64,000 nucleotides of DNA from Sphingomonas hankookensis (lineage in GTDB: Bacteria; Pseudomonadota; Alphaproteobacteria; Sphingomonadales; Sphingomonadaceae): NCBI RefSeq assembly GCF_022664465.1, contig NZ_JAKREV010000009.1, positions 1 through 64,000 on the forward strand. The letters are read 5' to 3'. The notes under the pieces are model-generated. The model was given only the letters and a program-made list of their open reading frames with translations, was not told the DNA's origin and made no database searches. Position 1 is the first letter of the stretch. Each line of letters starts with the position of its first letter. Below, in pieces: positions 50,080 to 57,769 of the stretch. A program made the translations under genes and the position numbers.

Positions 50080-51024
50080 CGAGTCGGGTCATGCCATTGT
50101 CGATTTTCTCGACGAGCATCGACTGCCGCACAGCCCCGAGAATTACGGCTTCGCTCACACCTATTTCGAAGGTGCTGACGAGGCCCATTTCATGGCCGTC
50201 GCCAATCTGATCGACGGCGGTTATCGCCTCCGACAGGAAGACGTGCGAGCGATTTCGGCACCAGCGGATCTCCATGGCACCGCGACGACGATCGGCGAGC
50301 TCTCAACAGAGGTCATGCACATCATCGGTGCAACTACCCAGGAGGCAAATGCCTTCGTGAAGACCCTGACGCTGACCGCGGCCGAACTGGTCTCCGCCGA
50401 CGGAAGCATCCATAGCGCGGTCGCGCGCATGACCGCCCAGGCAGAGCGCGCCGAAGAGCGGTTGAAGCAGATGAGCCTTCAGACGGCCCTAGTCCGCGAG
50501 CGCCTACGCTCGCTGGGCGTCGATACTGACATCGATCCTGCTACCTCGCTCCTCAACCGCATCGCGATCGAGTCGGTGCTCACCGCTGCACTCGGGCGGG
50601 AAGGCCCTACCCTTCTTGCGCTGGTTGCGCTCGATCAAGTCACCTCGATCGGGGCGACTCATGGGATCGGCGTCGTCGAGCGGGTCCTGCGCGCGCTGGG
50701 CCAGACATTGCGGGATCATTGCATGCCGCACCGGGTCGGCCGCTGGAGGCAAAGCGGATCGCCATCGTGTTCGACAACTGCGACCACGAAGCCGCCCGCG
50801 ATATGCTGAACGCAGCCCGCAAGGCATTCTCGAGGCGAAAGCTGCAACGCGTCGAGAATGAGACGCCGATCGGCGAGGTGACATGCTCGGCGGGGCTCGT
50901 ACTCGCCCCCAACGCTGTCTCAGAGGATCTGATCGCAGACGCTGCCGATGCGCTGGCCCGAGCTTCGAATGCCTCGGGCAACCGGGTTATTCTTGAGCAG
51001 CCAGCTGCGCGCCCATTCCCGTGA
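50057..51024 (+). pseudogene. GGDEF-domain-like protein, frameshifted
   Basis: The first frame (50057-50809) gives a helical N-terminal region and the start of a GGDEF-type domain (DPATSLLNRIAIESVLTAALGREGPTLLALVALDQVTSIGATHGIGVVERVLRALGQTLRD). The second (about 50740-51024) supplies the rest (RIAIVFDNCDHEAARDMLNAARKAF ... GEVTCSAGLVLAP ... LIADAADALARASNASGNRV). A one-base loss near 50743 would explain it. The GGDEF signature itself would read EAKRI or similar, so no cyclase activity is expected even if repaired. Confidence 0.65.
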
Positions 51025-51050
51025 AATCTGATGCTCGCCGGCACCGCAAC

Positions 51051-51599
51051 CTATCGCGCGGGGAAATGCCTGTAAAACGTCGAGATCGAGACGCCGATCG
51101 CGCGCGCGATCTCGCGGGACGACATCTCGGTTTTGAGCAGCTTTGTCGCCGCGTTCCGGCGTTCTTCGGTCATCATCGTCTTTCGCCCCCCGAAGCGGCC
51201 CTTGCGCCGTGCAACGGCCAAGGCAGCAGTGGTCCGCTCACGGACCAGCTCGCGTTCCATCTGTGCCATTGCCGCCAAAATGTTGAAGACGAGCCGTCCC
51301 GCCGTTCCCGAAGTGTCGATCCCATCAGTGATCGAGCGCAGCCCGATCCCCTTCTCGTCGAGGTCGGCCGACAGATCGACCAGCCCCTTCATGGTGCGGC
51401 CGAGGCGGTCCAGCTTCCATACGACCAGCACGTCCCCCGATCGCGCATAGACGATCGCTTCGGCCAGGCCAGGCCGGTTCACTTTTGCCCCGCTGGCCTT
51501 GTCGGAATAGAGCCGCTCGCAGCCGGCTTGCTTCAATGCCTCGATCTGGGGCGTCAGATCCTGGTCGGCCGTCGACACCCGCGCATAACCGATCAACAT
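51051..51599 (-). CDS. Serine recombinase (resolvase/invertase)
   Basis: The product is 182 aa. Catalytic domain: LIGYARVSTADQDLTPQ (Ser9), VVWKLDRLGRTMKGLVDL, AGRLVFNILAAMAQMERELVRERTTAAL; C-terminal HTH ISSREIARAIGVSISTFYRHFP. Close to Tn3-type TnpR/Pin proteins. Next to the origin, it may act in plasmid multimer resolution or be left from a transposon. Confidence 0.85.
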   Translation of the reverse strand: MLIGYARVSTADQDLTPQIEALKQAGCERLYSDKASGAKVNRPGLAEAIVYARSGDVLVVWKLDRLGRTMKGLVDLSADLDEKGIGLRSITDGIDTSGTAGRLVFNILAAMAQMERELVRERTTAALAVARRKGRFGGRKTMMTEERRNAATKLLKTEMSSREIARAIGVSISTFYRHFPAR

Positions 51600-51808
51600 G
51601 CAATTTTCCCGAAACTCATCGACAACGGCCCTGTCGCTGAGTTACTAACGGAAATGGGTTTTGAGAAGTGCGCATTTTTGCCAACTCCCAACGGGATCGG
51701 CCGATCGCGTTCACGGACGGCGGTATTCCCATGAGGGCGTCGCAAATCAGATCATTTGCGAGGTGGTCGGTGATACCTCCGATCTCCGAGCCGAGCGAAG
51801 CGAGGGGA
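51600..51808. other. Gene-free region between resolvase and origin
   Basis: No convincing gene. It may hold the recombination site of the resolvase, though I see no clear subsite repeats. Confidence 0.35.
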
Positions 51809-51937
51809 TTGATCCGCGAAAGCACGAGTCCTTGGCGAAATGACCTACGCGTCGGGGACCCGACTTCGTCATACATCCCTCACTTCGTGCTTTCGCGGAT
51901 CAATGCGAAGGGCGGAGTTCGTGCTTTTGCGGATAAT
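51809..51937. repeat. Upstream iterons (three copies)
   Basis: Copies of the TTGATCCGCGAAAGCACGAA-type repeat: 51809-51827 on the plus strand, 51884-51903 and 51918-51937 on the minus strand (34 bases apart). The last copy contains TTATCCGCA, one base from a DnaA box. They lie just before repA and probably also control it. Confidence 0.8.
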
Positions 51938-51993
51938 TGCAAAGCGGGGCTACGGTGACGCACGCCACGCGAGTTGCCAAGGGGTCCGGGCAG

Positions 51994-52872
51994 ATGCCGA
52001 TAAATCAGGGCGACCTTTTCTCACTCGACAGCCCGCTCATGAGCGAGGTGCGCGGCGAGCGGTCATTGATGGCATTTCCATTTTTCGCACTCAGCAAGGG
52101 CAAATGGACCAAAACTCTCGCCTATAAAACCGACAAGGTTTCGATCGAGATCGTCCCTACCGCCAAGGGCGTTGCCACGATATACGATAAAGAAATCGTT
52201 TTATATATCGCTAGCTTGATGGTTGCGAAACTCGAAGCGGGCGAGCAGGTCTCACAGGATTTCTACTTTACGGCCCACGACCTGTTTTGCGTTACCGGCA
52301 ACAACACATCGGCGCGATCGTACGCGCGCCTTTCGCAGGCATTGGAGCGGCTCCAAGGCACTCAGATCAAAACCAATATCGAGGCTGGAGGCGAAGGCGA
52401 GGAGGGTTATTTCTCGTGGCTCTCGGAGGCGAAGCTGTATTACACCAAAACCGGCACGAGCGATGGTGACAAGCGCCTCAAAGCAGTTAGGGTACGTCTA
52501 TGCGACTGGCTTTTCCGAGCCATTCTTCACGATCGGCAGGTTCTGGACTACGCACCAGCCTATTTCCAACTCGGCCCTGTCGAAAGGCGGCTTTACGAAA
52601 TAGCTAGATCCAGTTGCATCAGTGGCCCTTACGAACTGACCCTCGACAATCTACGTCTCCAACTCGGTTACCAGAACTCACTCGCTCATTTTCGACATGC
52701 CTTGAAGGCAATACTCGAGACAAACTCCATCCCAGATTACCGCGTGACGCTATTTGATGCTCCGCAGGCTGAACCAAACGCTACGCCTCGACCTGGTCGG
52801 AAGACCGGACATTGTCAGGTATTGATCGAGCCAAAGGTAACCCTGCCACTAATCGCCACCACGGTTGCATGA
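51994..52872 (+). CDS. repA: RepA, plasmid replication initiator
   Basis: The product is 292 aa from ATG 51994 (AAGGGG upstream; GTG 51955 or TTG 51937 are alternatives). It fits the replication initiator protein A family: SLMAFPFFALSKGKWTKTLAYKTDKVSIEIVPTAKGVATIYDKEIVLYIASLM, then winged-helix regions (FTAHDLFCVTGNNTSARSYARLSQALERLQGTQIKTNI; PYELTLDNLRLQLGY). Iterons on both sides confirm its role: it should bind them and open the origin. Confidence 0.9.
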   Translation: MPINQGDLFSLDSPLMSEVRGERSLMAFPFFALSKGKWTKTLAYKTDKVSIEIVPTAKGVATIYDKEIVLYIASLMVAKLEAGEQVSQDFYFTAHDLFCVTGNNTSARSYARLSQALERLQGTQIKTNIEAGGEGEEGYFSWLSEAKLYYTKTGTSDGDKRLKAVRVRLCDWLFRAILHDRQVLDYAPAYFQLGPVERRLYEIARSSCISGPYELTLDNLRLQLGYQNSLAHFRHALKAILETNSIPDYRVTLFDAPQAEPNATPRPGRKTGHCQVLIEPKVTLPLIATTVA

Positions 52873-52900
52873 TTCGACTCATGCGATGCTTTCTGCGGCA

Positions 52901-53016
52901 TTCATCCGCGAAAGCACGAAGCCATCACACCGATTGATCCGCGAAAGCACGAATCCTGCCCTAATTGATCCGTGATAGCACGAGCGATTTATCTGTTTGA
53001 TCCGCAATAGCACGAA
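52901..53016 (+). repeat. Downstream iterons, four direct copies (probable oriV)
   Basis: Copies start at 52901, 52934, 52965 and 52997, a spacing of 33, 31 and 32 bases (three helical turns), all in the plus orientation. Consensus TTGATCCGCGAAAGCACGAA; the third and fourth vary in the centre (GTGATAG and GCAATAG). This is the array expected of an iteron origin. Confidence 0.85.
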
Positions 53017-53108
53017 CTGCCGGCGCTTCCGCCCGTCCACGAAATTTTGCAGAGTTCGCCAGCCGGCACACCGCCGGATAGGAAGCGGCCGTGATCACAT
53101 AAACGAAT

Positions 53109-53128
53109 GCCCGGCACGAATGCCGGGC
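53109..53128. terminator. Perfect hairpin GCCCGGCA-CGAA-TGCCGGGC
   Basis: An 8-bp GC-rich stem with a 4-base loop after the iterons. On the minus strand it is followed by ATTCGTTTA, so it could end transcription going left. No strong T-run on either side. Confidence 0.45.
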
Positions 53129-53277
53129 ACCCTGGAACGAAATGAGCGATGCTTGCCGGCATCGACCAGGCTTCAGACGCCCCTCTCATACTCGTTCTCG
53201 AACTACGGTTCAAGGGAGCGCGCTTCGCGCCACGCTCTAGTTTTGCCTTGGTCCCGGCCCCACGAAGGGGACGGAAG

Positions 53278-54114
53278 ATGGGAGTTGTTACCCTCGCGAA
53301 AGCGAGCTTCATGGCGCTCGACCGCATCGAGCGGACGCAGCCGAGAGCACGATCGGGCGCGGCAAACCCGACTCGAGCGCATGTTCACCCAAACAGCCGA
53401 AAGGCCGGCACATTTGAGGATGACTTCTTTTACAGCTACGCGAAGGGCGAACCCGACCGGCTCTACAAGCAGGCGGCCGAGCTGCTGAAGCACAAGAACG
53501 CGGTACGTCGCATCGCCCGTGCCGAGGGCCGCCAGCTCACCGAGGACGAACGCCTCGCCACCCTGATAACCAACACAGCATTGCGCGTGTTTGAGCAGCT
53601 TACGACTTTGGCGCGAACGTGCGCCGGCAAGGTGTTCCCGACCTGGGAATGGATCGAGGCGGCTGCCGGCGTCTCACGCGCCAGCGTCGGACGTGCGCTG
53701 GTGGCGCTCACCAGCATGGGCCTTCTCGACAAGCAGCGGCGATGCGTGCCGATCGATCCCCCGGCCGATCGCCCCAAGGCACGCAATGCGCAGACCTCCA
53801 ACGTCTATCGCATGAGCTTCCCCAACCGGCTTACCCGCTTCCTTCCGCGTCGTCTCCGGCCTGTCCCCCTCCCCGACGATGTGGTGCAGCGCGAGGCCGA
53901 TCGTATCGAGCAGATCGAGGCTATGCGCCTCTGGCGTTCGCCCCGTCAGGTTGTCGCCGAGGAGATCGAGGACGCCGGCTTGCGGCAGGTGCTGGACCGC
54001 CTTGCCATCGCTATCGAGAAACAAGAGTCTCAAAAAAATGGTCAACCGCTCCTTAATTCATCTCTTCAAGGGACAAACGGAGTTGGCCTAGTCGGCCAAC
54101 GCTTTGACGCCTGA
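53278..54114 (+). CDS. Plasmid replication-associated wHTH protein
   Basis: The product is 278 aa from ATG 53278 (GACGGAAG upstream). Contains a helical region (EDDFFYSYAKGEPDRLYKQAAELLKHKNAVRRIARAEGRQLTEDERL) and a winged HTH (FPTWEWIEAAAGVSRASVGRALVALTSMGLLDKQRR, residues ~120-160). Many plasmid-borne replication/regulatory proteins have this wHTH. Its position after the origin suggests a replication-control role; not proven. Confidence 0.55.
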   Translation: MGVVTLAKASFMALDRIERTQPRARSGAANPTRAHVHPNSRKAGTFEDDFFYSYAKGEPDRLYKQAAELLKHKNAVRRIARAEGRQLTEDERLATLITNTALRVFEQLTTLARTCAGKVFPTWEWIEAAAGVSRASVGRALVALTSMGLLDKQRRCVPIDPPADRPKARNAQTSNVYRMSFPNRLTRFLPRRLRPVPLPDDVVQREADRIEQIEAMRLWRSPRQVVAEEIEDAGLRQVLDRLAIAIEKQESQKNGQPLLNSSLQGTNGVGLVGQRFDA

Positions 54115-54403
54115 CGGCGAAAGCAGTCCTGAGACGATCGGATGCGCACAACCCCAACCGAAAATGCCCAGCCGCAAAGTAGGACGCGCCGCTTCGCGTC
54201 GCGATGCTCCCGAGAGGAGCAGGCGTTTACCGTCGCGCTCAAATGGCCGCCTTCGTGCTTGGTGCAGCCGTTTTTGGTGCGTCATCGCCACCGTAGCGCC
54301 ATGCTGAGCACCCGACTTGCGTTTGAAAACGCAGCCCACCTGGTAACTTATGGGCGATTCAGCGGTTAATGGACCGTCAGCATCTTGCTGCTAGGTGGTC
54401 GGC
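54115..54403. other. Gene-free region
   Basis: 289 bp with short chance frames only; I see no feature that can be supported. Confidence 0.3.
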
Positions 54404-54679
54404 ATGCCCCAAGCGACACTTCAGGCCTGGCTTTCACTCTATGCCGCGGTCGGCGTCATGGTGGCGATGTGCGCTGTCCTTGCGATGATAAAGACCGCCC
54501 ACGATTATCGTACGGGAACCAGTAAGCTCCCCACCGCGACCGTCCTCGACAAGGTACTCGTTGCACCCCGGTTATGGATACGTTGGCAGATCAACTATCT
54601 GCTCGGCGCGCCGGCGATCCTCGGAATTGCGATCTATTACGCGCACTACCTCGGGTTCGATACTCTTGTAGATGTGTAA
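54404..54679 (+). CDS. Small two-helix membrane protein
   Basis: The product is 91 aa with membrane segments at residues ~7-28 and 66-82 and a basic loop between. GTG 54395 is an alternative start. It overlaps the end of the convergent transglycosylase gene by 34 bases. Unknown role. Confidence 0.45.
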   Translation: MPQATLQAWLSLYAAVGVMVAMCAVLAMIKTAHDYRTGTSKLPTATVLDKVLVAPRLWIRWQINYLLGAPAILGIAIYYAHYLGFDTLVDV

Positions 54680-55563
54680 GCGAGTAACTGGACCCCCCTG
54701 CCCCGGAATTCCTGTCGATCCACTGCCAAACCGGCGGTCTGAATCGATGCTGTCCTGAACGATCCGGTGCTCCACCCTCGAGTGATCGCTGTGACATAGT
54801 CCATCGTCTCGCGAAACGGCGGAATACGGCGCATCGATCGAACGCGTCCTGGACCTGCATTGTATGCGGCCAAGGCTAGATCGACCCGCTTGAACTCATC
54901 CAGATGCGCGCGGAGGTATCTGGCCCCTCCCCTCAGGTTCGACAACGGATCTCTCGAATTGAAAACTCCAAGTCCACGCGCTGTACCGGGCATCAATTGG
55001 GTAAGGCCAACGGCGCCCTTCGGTGATACGATCAATGGGTCATAGCGGCTTTCCTGGGCCACCAGTGCATCGAAAAGCCCGACTGGCACACCAGCTTCGC
55101 ACGCCACGGCCTGGATCAAAGGGTAATATTGAGCCCGCCGAGCTTCGAGCCAGCCTGGAAAATCGCCGCGTGGACGGTAGGGTGTGATTGAGCAAGCCTG
55201 TGGGGTGTAGAGATAACTTGCCATATCGGACATCGCCGCCCGGCGAGCTCCCCCCGAAACCTGGCCAGTCTGCATCCAAAGGGGCACCGATATATGCGAC
55301 GTGCTTATTGCCTCCTCTTGGGGTTCCATTACGGGGCTGCCGAATGATCTGAAGTCATTGCCTAAAACGGCTTCCATGCTTGGTACTGGCGGCGTTCCGT
55401 CTGTTCGCATACCCCGCGTTCTCGGGCCCACATCGATGACGGCTTCAACTGCCTGCCCATCAAATGTCATTACCTCGGCCTGCTTAGCTGCCGATGTTTG
55501 CGCCCATAGCAGTGCCATAACACTACCCACTACGCATAAGCTCGAGTTCGATCGCGTGTTCAT
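54646..55563 (-). CDS. Lytic transglycosylase (SLT, VirB1-like)
   Basis: The product is 305 aa with a signal peptide (residues 1-26). SLT fold near residues 150-260: LFDALVAQESRYDPLIVSPKGAVGLTQLMPGTARGLGV (catalytic Glu in AQESRYD), DPLSNLRGGARYLRAHLDEF, LALAAYNAGPGRV. It would open peptidoglycan for the transfer machine. The N-terminal ~110 residues are not part of the fold and could be an anchoring region. Confidence 0.85.
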   Translation of the reverse strand: MNTRSNSSLCVVGSVMALLWAQTSAAKQAEVMTFDGQAVEAVIDVGPRTRGMRTDGTPPVPSMEAVLGNDFRSFGSPVMEPQEEAISTSHISVPLWMQTGQVSGGARRAAMSDMASYLYTPQACSITPYRPRGDFPGWLEARRAQYYPLIQAVACEAGVPVGLFDALVAQESRYDPLIVSPKGAVGLTQLMPGTARGLGVFNSRDPLSNLRGGARYLRAHLDEFKRVDLALAAYNAGPGRVRSMRRIPPFRETMDYVTAITRGWSTGSFRTASIQTAGLAVDRQEFRGRGVQLLAYTSTRVSNPR

Positions 55564-55600
55564 CGATCATTGAACATCATGTTTCGAACAACCGCACAAC

Positions 55601-55617
55601 GTGGAAAAAAATTCCAC
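55601..55617. promoter_or_regulatory. Operator-like palindrome before parA
   Basis: GTGGAA-AAAAA-TTCCAC, perfect 6-bp arms, 5-base spacer. It lies in GGAAAAAAATTCCACTAT, which resembles GGAAAAAAATTACACTAT in the traA upstream region (48600-48617). Confidence 0.6.
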
Positions 55618-55660
55618 TATCTCCCAGCGCTTAATCCAGACTAAGTCAGGCAAACCCCCG

Positions 55661-55755
55661 TGGGTAGCAGCTAGATCACAGATATCTGCTGGATGGGTAT
55701 CAGCTAGCTACCACATAGGTAGCGGTTGCCAAACTGCTAGAGAGCGGCTAGCTAT
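55661..55755. repeat. CTAG-rich repeats upstream of parA (partition-site candidate, left)
   Basis: CTAG occurs at 55671, 55704, 55737 and 55748, each in a GCTAGmTA(C/T)C-like context, e.g. CAGCTAGCTACC and GGCTAGCTATCC, with GGTAGC half-sites between. CTAG is rare in most of the window, so this density marks a specific site. Confidence 0.55.
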
Positions 55756-55785
55756 CCAGTCGTTCGAACTATCACAGGATCGGTC

Positions 55786-56415
55786 ATGGCTGCTGTCGTG
55801 GCATTCGTCTCACAAAAAGGCGGTGTAGGAAAAAGCACCTTGGCAAGAGCCCTTGCTCGCGAGGCGGCGGCAGGCGAACTGCGGGTTAAAATCGCCGATC
55901 TCGATACTCAACAGGGCACTTCGGTCGATTGGCACCGAGCACGCCTTGGCATCTCCATCGAGCCGATTGTGTCGGTTGAGGCATTCAAAACCGCGTCTCA
56001 GGCCCTGGCCGCTGCAGACGGCTTCGATCTGCTTATCATCGACGGCCCCGCTCGGACCAGCAAAGCTACACTTGAAATTGCACGGTCATCGTCACTCGTG
56101 GTTCAACCCACCGGCGCATCCTTGGACGATCTCAGGCCTGCCGTCCGCGAATACCATGCCCTTGTTAAGGAGGGTATCCCGACTGGACGGCTCGTTTTTG
56201 CGCTCAACCGCATTGGAACTTCGGCTGAAGAAAATGACGCGCGGGCGTATTTGACCGAAGCGGGGTATAATGTCCTCGACGGTTCGATCGTGGAACGACC
56301 AGCATACCGGCAAGCGCAGAACCAAGGCCTGTCAATTACCGAAACCAAATTCTCCGGCCTTAACCAGCGGGCTGATACTCTGATCCAATCCCTAATCGAC
56401 AAAGTAGCGGGGTGA
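55786..56415 (+). CDS. parA: ParA, partition ATPase (type Ib)
   Basis: The product is 209 aa. Deviant Walker A SQKGGVGKST (K11, K16), Walker A' ADLDTQQGTSVDW and Walker B LLIIDGPAR. No N-terminal HTH, so type Ib. It moves plasmid copies along the nucleoid with its partner, whose start codon immediately follows the stop. Confidence 0.95.
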   Translation: MAAVVAFVSQKGGVGKSTLARALAREAAAGELRVKIADLDTQQGTSVDWHRARLGISIEPIVSVEAFKTASQALAAADGFDLLIIDGPARTSKATLEIARSSSLVVQPTGASLDDLRPAVREYHALVKEGIPTGRLVFALNRIGTSAEENDARAYLTEAGYNVLDGSIVERPAYRQAQNQGLSITETKFSGLNQRADTLIQSLIDKVAG

Positions 56416-56724
56416 ATGATGGCCGATATCTCGAAGCTAAAGAAGGCTACTCGTTTGGGTTCACCCCCACCAATCAGTGAGGCGAGCCAGAATTTGGATG
56501 CACCCGAAGTAGCCCCCGCCCCTCCGGCTGCACCGCTGGTAACCGCAACCCGCATTGACGCCCGCAGTTCGCGCAAGACTAACCGCACTCAACAGTTTGC
56601 GACTAGGGTCACACCCGAATGGGACAATCGAATCCGCGAAATAGCTCAACGTGAGGGTCTGCTTCTTACAGAAGTGCTCGAGAAGGCACTCGACGCTTAT
56701 GAGAATCTGCTAGCTCAAAGGTAG
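56416..56724 (+). CDS. ParA partner, ribbon-helix-helix-type centromere-binding protein
   Basis: The product is 102 aa. A Pro/Ala-rich, flexible N-terminus (residues 1-55) and a C-terminal RHH-like region (RTQQFATRVTPEWDNRIREIAQREGLLLTEVLEKALDAYENLLAQR). The size and layout match ParG/ParR-like partners of type Ib ParA. It likely binds the CTAG-rich repeats and may also repress the operon. Confidence 0.75.
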   Translation: MMADISKLKKATRLGSPPPISEASQNLDAPEVAPAPPAAPLVTATRIDARSSRKTNRTQQFATRVTPEWDNRIREIAQREGLLLTEVLEKALDAYENLLAQR

Positions 56725-56830
56725 CTAGCCGCTAGATACCAGCCATCTCAACGCTAGATAGCGGAGGTCTAACTGCTAACACGGTGATCTTCCGCTAGCT
56801 GCTAGCCAGCAGCTACTGAGTCACCTAGGA
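56708..56830. repeat. CTAG-rich repeats downstream of parA partner (partition-site candidate, right)
   Basis: CTAG occurs at 56710, 56725, 56732, 56754, 56795, 56802 and 56825, again as GCTAGC or GCTAGATA. Together with the four upstream copies and one at 62004 before the long parB it forms a dispersed family around the partition genes. Confidence 0.55.
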
Positions 56831-56871
56831 CGGGAGAGAAGGGGGTCAGAGGCAGCGAGAAAGGATCGGTC

Positions 56872-57711
56872 ATGCCCCTCGTTGCGCTAAAACCCACCCA
56901 GACCATCGTGGACATCGTCGGCGCCCTCGGCGGCACCTGGCACGGCTACAACGCCATGTGCCGTTGCCCGGCCCACGCCGACAGCGACCCCAGCCTCTCG
57001 ATCCGGCAGGGCCATGACGGCATCCTCGTTCACTGCTTCGCCGGTTGCGCTGCCGAGGACGTACTCCGCGAGATCGCCCGCATCAGACCCGGACGCACCT
57101 ATGACCCACCCGCTGAACAGCGTGCCGGCAGACCCGCCAACGTCGAACGGCTGTGGAACGAGGGGTTGCCGATCGCCGGAACGCCCGCGGAAGCCTATCT
57201 CCGCTTTCGCGGCATCACCGGCGCCTTCGACGACCTGAGCTACCACCCGCGCTGTCCGTGGGGACCGAAACCGCATACGCGGTTCCTCCCGGCGCTGCTG
57301 ATCGCGGCGCGGGAGGGGCGCACGCTGCGCTCGATCCAGCGCATCTTCCTCGACCTCGCGCATGGCGGCTATCTCGACAAGGCTACGCTCGGCACGCCGG
57401 GAGGTGCGACCTGGCAGGGCATGCGCGTCACCGACACATTGGCGCTGGGTGAGGGGTTCGAGACCTCGGCCGCCTTCACCCAGATCCACGGCATCCCGTG
57501 CTGGGCGACGCTCGGCGCGGCGCGGCTCGACCGTGTCCACATCCCCGATAGCGTCACCACGCTGATCTTCGCCGAGGACAATGACTTCGAGGGCCGACGC
57601 GCACGACGCAAGGCGTGGGCCGCCTATCGGCCGCGCGGGCTGACGCTGAAGCGGATGCCGCCACCCTCACGTTATGGCGACTGGGCCGACGTCGTGAAAC
57701 CCGGAGCCTGA
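56872..57711 (+). CDS. CHC2/toprim primase-like protein
   Basis: The product is 279 aa. Zinc finger MCRCPAHADSDPSLSIRQGHDGILVHCFAGCAAEDVL (residues ~29-65, CHC2 type) and a toprim domain with GEGFET (Glu near 192) and FAEDNDFEG (DxD, near residue 224). This is the layout of mobile-element primases. It lies 58 bases upstream of the helicase gene and may prime plasmid or transfer DNA synthesis. Confidence 0.8.
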   Translation: MPLVALKPTQTIVDIVGALGGTWHGYNAMCRCPAHADSDPSLSIRQGHDGILVHCFAGCAAEDVLREIARIRPGRTYDPPAEQRAGRPANVERLWNEGLPIAGTPAEAYLRFRGITGAFDDLSYHPRCPWGPKPHTRFLPALLIAAREGRTLRSIQRIFLDLAHGGYLDKATLGTPGGATWQGMRVTDTLALGEGFETSAAFTQIHGIPCWATLGAARLDRVHIPDSVTTLIFAEDNDFEGRRARRKAWAAYRPRGLTLKRMPPPSRYGDWADVVKPGA

Positions 57712-57769
57712 GAGGGAAGGGGGGTCGGGGTCGTGAGCTGCACGAGCAGCCACAGACCCGGAGACCCCC

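Noticed and set aside
51809..53016. Regularly spaced repeats considered as a CRISPR array
   Set aside because: Copies are in mixed orientation, flank repA, and the 31-33 bp period leaves only about 12-base spacers; they are iterons.
55661..56830. CTAG repeats considered as CRISPR or attachment sites
   Set aside because: Very short irregular units around parA fit a partition site better; no cas or integrase genes are near.
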